Shown here: positions 57,754-64,000 of the stretch, in pieces
How positions within the stretch are numbered: the stretch's first letter is position 1
Layout: the number at the start of each line of letters is the position of its first letter
Source: Persicaria tinctoria
Taxonomy: Eukaryota > Streptophyta > Magnoliopsida > Caryophyllales > Polygonaceae
Assembly: GCA_037127255.1 (NCBI GenBank)
Contig: JBANSL010000018.1
Coordinates: forward strand, 11,071,175 to 11,135,174
Direction of reading: 5' to 3'
DNA length: 64,000 nt
Made by a program: the position numbers and the translations under genes
The notes under the pieces: generated by a model
Seen by the model: only the letters and a program-made list of their open reading frames with translations
Told to the model about the DNA's origin: nothing
Database searches by the model: none

Positions 57754-60700
57754 CTAAGGTTTCAATGAAGCTTTGCCTTTCAAATTCTTGTTGGAAATGT
57801 CACATTGCTTGCTAGACATTTGGATGACATTGGAAAGCTGAGATCTTGATGATAAGATGGTTGGTCCAGTTCCTACAATTGGAAACACTGTTTTCAGTGC
57901 ACTTGATTCGACGGTTGGCCTTACGGAACAACTTGAGGGCGAATGAAAGCTAAGAACTGACTGGTGAGAACTCTGTTGGAAGAAAAAAAAAAGCAAGTAA
58001 GTGGATTTGATGAGAAGTAAAATAAGTACAAATTATGTGCATAGAGAGATCTTAACTGCTTCAGTATGAAGCTGTGACTGAGACATTACTGTATCAACAT
58101 TATATGTTGGATTTTCATACGAGTAACCACCAACTTGATAAGACTTATGAGTCTGATTTCCAGCTTGGACTGATTGCAGGGAATGAGGTTGGTGTTCTTT
58201 TGGTAGAGGTTGACCACGTGTAGATGTAACTCGGCTTGTAGTTGGAACCTACGATAAAAAACATGCCACATAATTATAATTTATTGGAATTAATCCATAA
58301 ACAATATTTAGTTATTGAAAAATATAGAAACCTGTCTACTTGTTTTCTGCTTAGACTCTGATGATATCCGCACTGTTTTTGGATTTTTTGGTCTACCCCC
58401 CTTCTCTTTCGGCTTTGGCGGTTCATGTGCCTTGGAAGGATTGGTGCATTTGCGCTTTGTATGTCCTTCCACCCCACATTGAGAGCATTTATTCTTCCCA
58501 TATCTAAACCTTTTCTGCTTTCCAGGTACTTGCTCTCCTTGTTCCTTTTTCCTTGTTTTCTTAGGCCTTCCCGGTTGAACCACAAATGCAGGTGGCAGAG
58601 GAGGAATCATACCAGTTTGCTCCAAGTGATCCTCTCCGGGCATGGGTTCGATGATTGAACTATATGACTTGAAGTAAGTTTCCTTGTGATAATATTGGTG
58701 AACAAAATCTTCGAGTCTCATCCTTCTCATCAGGATACAAGCAATAGCATGTGAACATGGGATGCCAGTTAAATCCCATTTGTAACAACCACAACTCCTC
58801 AATCCTAAATCAACCACATAAGTTCTCTCCAAGTGATCAACCTCAAATCTGTCACCACCCCCCCAATGAGCTCTACACAACCTCAATGAGACATCTCTAG
58901 CTTTCTCAAGCCTTTTCATGGCCTTTTGTGTGACAGAACCAACAGAATTACGTATTTTCTCCCTCTTGGTCACAAACCTCTTCATTAGTTTTCTTCTAAT
59001 CCAGTCACACATGGTGAGGATTGGCATATCCCTAGATTCCAGAATGCAACTATTGAAAGTTTCACAAACATTATTCAGCAACATATCTGACTTACTTATC
59101 GACTTGAATGCATGCAAAGACCACGTGCTTGGATTAGCTTGAATAAGGTAAGAATACGCTCCTTCATCTAGGCCTCGTATATAATTCATGGCCTCCTCAA
59201 ACTCAAACCTAGTAGATGATTTAGCTGCTGCCCACAATGCATCCTTGAATGATTTTCCTGGCCATTTCACTCTGAAGTTGTTATACAAGTGTCTAACACA
59301 TACTCTTGTTTCAGCCATAGGCACCACATGGTTTAAAGCTTCAATTAACCCCTACAACAAACAACTTAAAAAATTAGATAAGAATGATATTGTTAATGAA
59401 AATAAACAAAGGTATGTTGTTATAACCTTTTGCCTATCAGACATGTAAGTTATACTTGCACCCCCTAAATCTTGCACCAAGTTTTCCATAAACCAAATCC
59501 ATGTTTCTTTCCTCTCAGCTTCAACCACTGCGAACGCAACTGGAAATATGTTTTCATTTGCATCTTTTCCGACTGCAGTAAGTATTTGACCTGTATAAGC
59601 TCCTTTTAGATGACACCCATCAAGCCCGATAATTGGCCTACAACCTTCCAGAAAACCTTTCTTACAAGCATCAAGGCAAATGTACAATCTTTGAAACAAT
59701 GGTCTCTCTGGATCATCCAAGCATACCTTTACATAGGCTGAGCTCCCAGGGTTAAACTTTTTTATGGTGGCAGCGTAATCCCAGACCTTGCCATATTGTG
59801 CAGCAGCATCACCTTGTGTCATCAAATAAGCACGAAGTCTGGCCCTCCACGCCTGAGTGTAATTAATATCAACCTTGTGATTCCTCCTCACTGTTTTTAT
59901 AAATGACCTCACACGCCAGCGCGGATCGTCTCTATAGTGCTCAAGATATGTCTCTGCTAACCACACAGATGTCACCTTAGAATTTACATGTTGCCACCCA
60001 CAAGCATGAGATGGGTTAAAGCTCTTCAATTGAAAACTTCCATCATGGCCCATTTTTCTTGCACATACCTTGAACCCGCACAAGATCTTCTTACAAGTAC
60101 ACTTCTTCCTCGAATGGTTCATGCTACAATCACACTTGTACTTACAATAGGCTGACACTTTGTAATTGTCATTATGTAGAAAATAGTAGTCACCACCGTT
60201 TTCTACTGAAAATTGTCTCAGTGCCCTTCTAAAGATGTCATTCGATCCAAATCTCATACCAACTTCGAATGAGATACGATTTTTAAAATCCACAAGATGA
60301 TTGAACTCGGGGTACTTGTGCTTTTTCTCTCCATCTGAGTCACTACAGCCACCAGATCTGAGTTCTTCAGAATCACCTTCAACCTCCTCCAAAGAAATAG
60401 CATCGTCCTCTTGAATGACAAGTGCTCTTACATCATCCGGTACACTTTTATCTACAAATTCTTCAAACATATCATCATCTTTATCATCTCCATCATCTAT
60501 GTCAAAATCTGAATCTGAAGAGGAAGAATCTGAACCTAGGATAATGTCCCCATCATCTTCACTTTCATTTACTAAGTTGTTTACCGAGTAGCTGTTATGA
60601 AATGCAGTGCTTCCAGGCAATGATTGAGCTATAGATAAAGACCTCCTTATGACAGATGGGCTTGGGTCATTGTCTCCAACAACATATAGATGAGCAGTTC

Positions 60701-60977
60701 TATCCACACCAACTAACTTCACCATGTCAACCACATCATTATCGGTGACAATTTGCCTCAAACCATTTGTAATGCTCTGCCCAGCTTCAAGGTACCATAG
60801 CTCTTTTATACTAATATCTACCCCAACATCATCCTTTAGAAACCTTTCTAATTCAATCTTCGATAATCTACTGAGGTCCACATCCTTTTTTAGATATATT
60901 GATCCTTTCTTGTACAGTAGCCGATCCCCCGTAATCTCGAACTTGCTACCATATTGAAACCTTAGATTTATATTCAT
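57754..60977 (-). CDS. MULE transposase (MURA-like), four exons, intact
   Basis: Exons on the minus strand: 60977-59427, 59351-58332, 58248-58057, 57972-57754. All introns are GT-AG and phase 0, giving 993 residues without stops. The annotated start is the ATG at 60977, just after a splice acceptor (TTTTGCAG), so a 5' UTR intron is likely. Domains: PB1-like N-terminus (~1-105); an acidic Asp/Ser stretch (~140-215); the MuDR Cys-rich DNA-binding region (~235-330); the MULE DDE catalytic core with Asp453 (LDGCHLKG), Asp514 (SDRQKG) and Glu614 (NNVCETFN); a SWIM zinc finger CGC…CSH (704-718); and a CCHC knuckle (806-819). It cuts and pastes Mutator-type elements in the nucleus. Exons 3 and 4 are Ser/Gln-rich and unassigned. 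A domesticated (MUSTANG-like) gene is the alternative; the flanking inverted repeats argue for a transposon. Confidence 0.9.
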
Positions 60978-60983
60978 GTTCAA

Positions 60984-61740
60984 TCTGCAAAATAGGCATG
61001 TAAATAAGGGTCTTGTAATTGTATATATAATGTGTTAGCATTCAACTTAGAACAAATATAATATTTCACTCAAAGATAAGGAGAACCACCTAATGAAACC
61101 CAACAAAATGAAATATTAGCAACGGGATTTATCAACTAAAGGTCCCTCTCAAGTCTCAACTAAAGAAAAAGAATCACAATTCACAAGGATTCAACACTAT
61201 GTAATTTTTTTTTTAAAAAAAGCAAATTTGGCCAAGCTTTTATGAGTTTGAAACATCTTTTAAGAGCATTAAGACAAACTATTGACCACAGAGTATTTTT
61301 TTTTACCATTAATGCTCTCCTTCAACACAAAATCCAACACCGAACATATAAATCCCAATCATGAAAAAAGTAAAATGCTAATGTTACCTTGGTACTCCGT
61401 ATTTTGGAAGTTGTAAACCCCTTCTATGTAACGCCAATTTCTTGCTTCACCAAACAAGTTTTAACCTTTTTGCCTTGCTAAAAACACAAGACAACCACCA
61501 TTAAAATCAGGGCTTGAAAATCAAAGTTGTGATAACCACCAAAGATTAAAGACAGGAACAACAACAACAAACCTCTATTCATACAATCCACAAACGGTCG
61601 ATCAAAGAGATTACCCTGGCCACATGGTCGGATGAATTTAGGGTTACATTTCCTTGAAATAGGCTTATAAAGGGTTAAGGGTAATATAGTCATTTATCTC
61701 TCATTTCAAGGCTTCTAACAAAGAGAATGGGAGAAGGGTG
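60984..61740 (-). other. 5' UTR and promoter region of the MULE gene
   Basis: The minus strand shows a donor-like CCAAG/GTAACATT near 61386 and the acceptor TTTTGCAG near 60984, consistent with a ~0.4-kb 5' UTR intron. Upstream (61400-61740) no TATA box stands out. No coding sequence. Confidence 0.4.
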
Positions 61741-61852
61741 GTGACTTGATAGGTTTTCATAAATAACGGGTGGTTAAGTGTAATTTAAAATATAACGGGT
61801 GGTTTTGTGAACAAAGGGTGAAATAAAGGGTGGTTTTATGAAATTACGCCTA

Positions 61853-62392
61853 AATAAAAATACAATTATATTTCTTAGTATTACCTGATTTTTTCACTTT
61901 ATTAAAAATTACAACATATAAGAGCAATTTTTTAAAAATGGACACAAATTTTCTTAACAAAGAGAGTATGAGTGTATGACATTGGCACCGAAGTGTATTA
62001 TTTCATGAAATTAATTACAAGCTTAACAAAGTAATTACTGTGCGCGCGTGTGCGCGTGTTAAAGTAACAAAGGGACATACCAAAGTGTATTATATATTTT
62101 GGTAAAGTAATAGTAAAAGAAATTGATAATTTACTTGAATATCCATAGTACATTTTAATTATAAGTATGGGCAATTTGATTTGCATTTTTGGGAATAAGA
62201 AAAGGAAATCGGAATGAATAATTCTCGATTTAACTGTTTGGTATGACAAAAATTTATAATCGGAATGATTTCTATTCATTCTCCCTTTTAAGGCTACTTT
62301 TATACCTATCAAAATACCAGCGAATTCACCATTCCCATTCATCATCCATTATTATAATTAACTATTATTATTATATTTATATTATTAATATG
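61853..62392. other. Intergenic DNA
   Basis: No gene seen; a GTGCGCG-type run lies at 62040-62058. Confidence 0.45.
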
Positions 62393-62578
62393 GTTTTTCT
62401 ATCCTATGCCCAAATGACATGGGATAAGAACCTCGGTTTATAAATATTTTCCAAATTTTCATTAGTTTAGATAGCTTTTATTTTAATTAGATTCCTAGGG
62501 TTCGTTATTTTTTCGGTAGGAAATCGTTTACGATTTAGGTTATTATCTTATGCACTTGGGACATAGGATAGAAAGATA
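62393..62578. mobile_element. Small foldback element, about 186 bp
   Basis: TTTCTATCCTATGCCCAAAT…GGGATAAGAACC near the left and, inverted, the right end GGTTATTATCTTATG…GGGACATAGGATAGAAA. The arms are about 38 bp. No coding capacity; target duplication unclear. Confidence 0.55.
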
Positions 62579-63111
62579 GTTAGTATTATTATCACTATCT
62601 CCTCCTCCTCCTCTTCGATCTTCTTTTTATTATTATTATTTCAATGGTTCATTTCGGTAGCAAACCCCGACCCGATGATTCACTCATACTCAAATTCGAT
62701 CGAACTAGAAAATTTAGCTTCATGTACAACCAGAATTTGAAAACTCAAATCCAACCCATTTTGATCCTATGCCCGAATGAATACGAATAAAAATAAAAAT
62801 AAAAACTCGACCTGACCCATACTCAATCCCTCCCTAACAAGCCCCGATTCATCCTTGTAATTATTGTAGTTTTCTCGATTTTAAACGCACCAATAATGTG
62901 AATTACATATAATGAGACATAATTAATACGAAGTATAACTAAATAAATGAAAATTAATACTCAATAATTAAGATAAATAAAAAATAATAATCTTTTATAT
63001 ATAATAAAACTAAATGTGACCCAACCCGAACCTAATCATAACTTATCCAACCCAAACTTATTCGATCCAATCCGAAAATATAATATACATGATATATATT
63101 CGAATTGACAA
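62579..63111. other. AT-rich intergenic DNA
   Basis: No gene seen. Confidence 0.5.
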
Positions 63112-63350
63112 TGTTATAATGATAACGTTAATAGACGAAGAAAGACACAAAGATTTAACGTGGTTCGGCAATGGTGTGTTACCTACGTCCACGGGCAGAG
63201 AAATAGGGTTCTTTATTATGGAGGCTAACAAGAAACTAGGGTTACAATTTGTTAGGTTTTATGAGTATATATAGTGTCTTATGAAACCCTAGTCTGACAA
63301 TGGGTCTAAACCCAAAACAAATAGTAAGCCCAATTCAAGGCATATTAACA
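63112..63350 (-). repeat. 3' LTR of a Copia element, about 239 bp
   Basis: On the minus strand it starts TGTTAATATGCC directly after a polypurine tract (AAGGTGGAGATT, 63351-63362) and ends …ATTATAACA at 63112. The remainder of the element reads to the right and leaves the window. Confidence 0.65.
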
Positions 63351-63362
63351 AATCTCCACCTT
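63351..63362 (-). other. Copia polypurine tract
   Basis: AAGGTGGAGATT on the minus strand, adjoining the LTR start. Confidence 0.65.
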
Positions 63363-63566
63363 GACTTGAATTCTCTCAGATGTACCAACTGTGTTGCAAC
63401 GCCAGACGTACCAGATGCAATGCCATACCAATTGTACCAGATGCGCTTCAATGCCAGATGTACCAGGATATCCTCTCAGAAACAGACGCACCATGACAAG
63501 TGCCAGACATTCCTTTTGCCTCAGATTTGTCCTCGTAGGAGGACCTAGATTGCCCTGCAGGGCAAC

Positions 63567-64000
63567 TCAACAGTTGGTGATGTTAAGCAAGTCCAAACAG
63601 TGTTGGAACCTGCTCTCCGGAACTGGCTTGGTGAACATATCAGAAGGATTATCAGATGTTCCCACCTTCTTCACCTTGATTCTCTTCTCAGCTTGCCAAT
63701 GTGGTGACTCACCTTCAGAAACAGCAACCTTGTAATTAGATGAATCATCATCCTCCACCTCCTCGACCACATGCAAAGCATATCCCGCCAGATCGTCAAA
63801 CCTGGATCTCGCAGACCTCCTGATGTCAACCCTTCTTGGTCGATCTAGAGCAATACTCCGATGTATAGCTCCACCTGTTCCTGTGTCTAGTGGTATATTC
63901 TTTGTCTCACTAGTATCTGACTTAGTAGTATCTGTCTGTGATGATTGGTCAATGACCAACTTAGGTGCCCGAGTCTCTGTTGGAGTGAAGTTCAACTTCA
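63567..64000 (-). pseudogene. Copia Pol fragment with RT and most of RNase H deleted
   Basis: Minus-strand frame, open to the right edge and ending at 63567. Its first part ([18 protein letters not shown] then [17 protein letters not shown]) is the linker and the very start of the Copia RT domain. This is followed at once by [34 protein letters not shown], the extreme C-terminus of RNase H. The whole RT palm and most of RNase H are missing without any stop, so this is an in-frame internal deletion of several hundred codons. It is non-autonomous but may still be copied in trans. It belongs to a different Copia lineage from the 7-12 kb element (different tail and LTR). Confidence 0.85.

Larger units (their letters stand above)
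57710..61829 (-). mobile_element. Mutator-like element (MULE) candidate borders
   Basis: The four-exon MURA-type gene is bracketed by a perfect 16-bp inverted repeat: CCTTTATTTCACCCTT at 57710-57725 and AAGGGTGAAATAAAGG at 61814-61829. On the right this sits in a block with repeated GGGTGGTTTT / AACGGGTGGTTAA words (about 61765-61845), which may be a longer terminal repeat reaching ACGCCTAAAT at about 61852. Longer TIRs and a 9-bp target duplication were not resolved, so the borders are provisional. Confidence 0.5.

Overview
The window is nuclear DNA of a flowering plant, most likely a eudicot. The evidence is AT-rich intergenic sequence, plant-type L1 LINEs with a C-terminal RNase H, Copia, TRIM, CACTA, MULE, Helitron-like and Stowaway elements, and a GC-rich intronless SAUR gene. 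I cannot name the species; the LINE and TRIM styles would fit an asterid, but that is a guess. Only one ordinary host gene is visible, the SAUR gene at 21.1-21.5 kb. Nearly everything else is transposons in different stages of decay.

Layout. 0-5.4 kb: an L1-type LINE (copy 1) with an intact ORF2 and a 28-nt A tail, running off the left edge. 5.6-6.4 kb: a small Helitron-like element. 6.6-12.7 kb: a GC-rich segment split by a young Copia element with 316-bp LTRs differing at one base and a GGCCA target duplication. 13.1-20.6 kb: a 711-bp solo LTR (TSD TATTG), MITEs, an RTE-type LINE tail, TRIM LTR remnants and a 97-bp-arm palindrome. 21.1 kb: SAUR. 22.5 kb: LINE RNase H debris. 23.2-28.0 kb: a non-autonomous CACTA element with GAG target duplications. 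28.7-31.0 kb: a TRIM joined to a 622-codon LINE-ORF1-like frame. 32.9-35.2 kb: SINE-like insertions and a TIR element. 39-44.7 kb: LINE, RTE and MITE debris. 45.5-53.1 kb: a complete 7.6-kb LINE (copy 2) on the minus strand bounded by a perfect 15-bp target duplication. 53.2-54.6 kb: an older LINE split by an LTR-like insertion. 55.8-57.1 kb: a Stowaway cluster. 57.7-61.8 kb: a MULE with an apparently intact four-exon transposase of 993 residues. 63.1-64.0 kb: the 3' end of an internally deleted Copia element.

The most interesting signal is upstream of the two LINE ORF2 genes. In both copies a very long stop-free frame ends exactly on the ORF2 start codon, with the stop overlapping the ATG (TAATG in copy 1, ATGA in copy 2). 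The frame does not show the usual plant LINE ORF1 features (a DUF4283-type domain and a CCHC knuckle). It is hydrophobic, rich in Trp, Cys and Tyr, and contains reiterated TPRKG-type modules. In copy 2 it is about 1,130 codons once a 74-bp tandem duplication is discounted. A third related frame lies at 29.2-31.0 kb. This looks like a LINE lineage with an unusual ORF1, possibly translationally coupled to ORF2.
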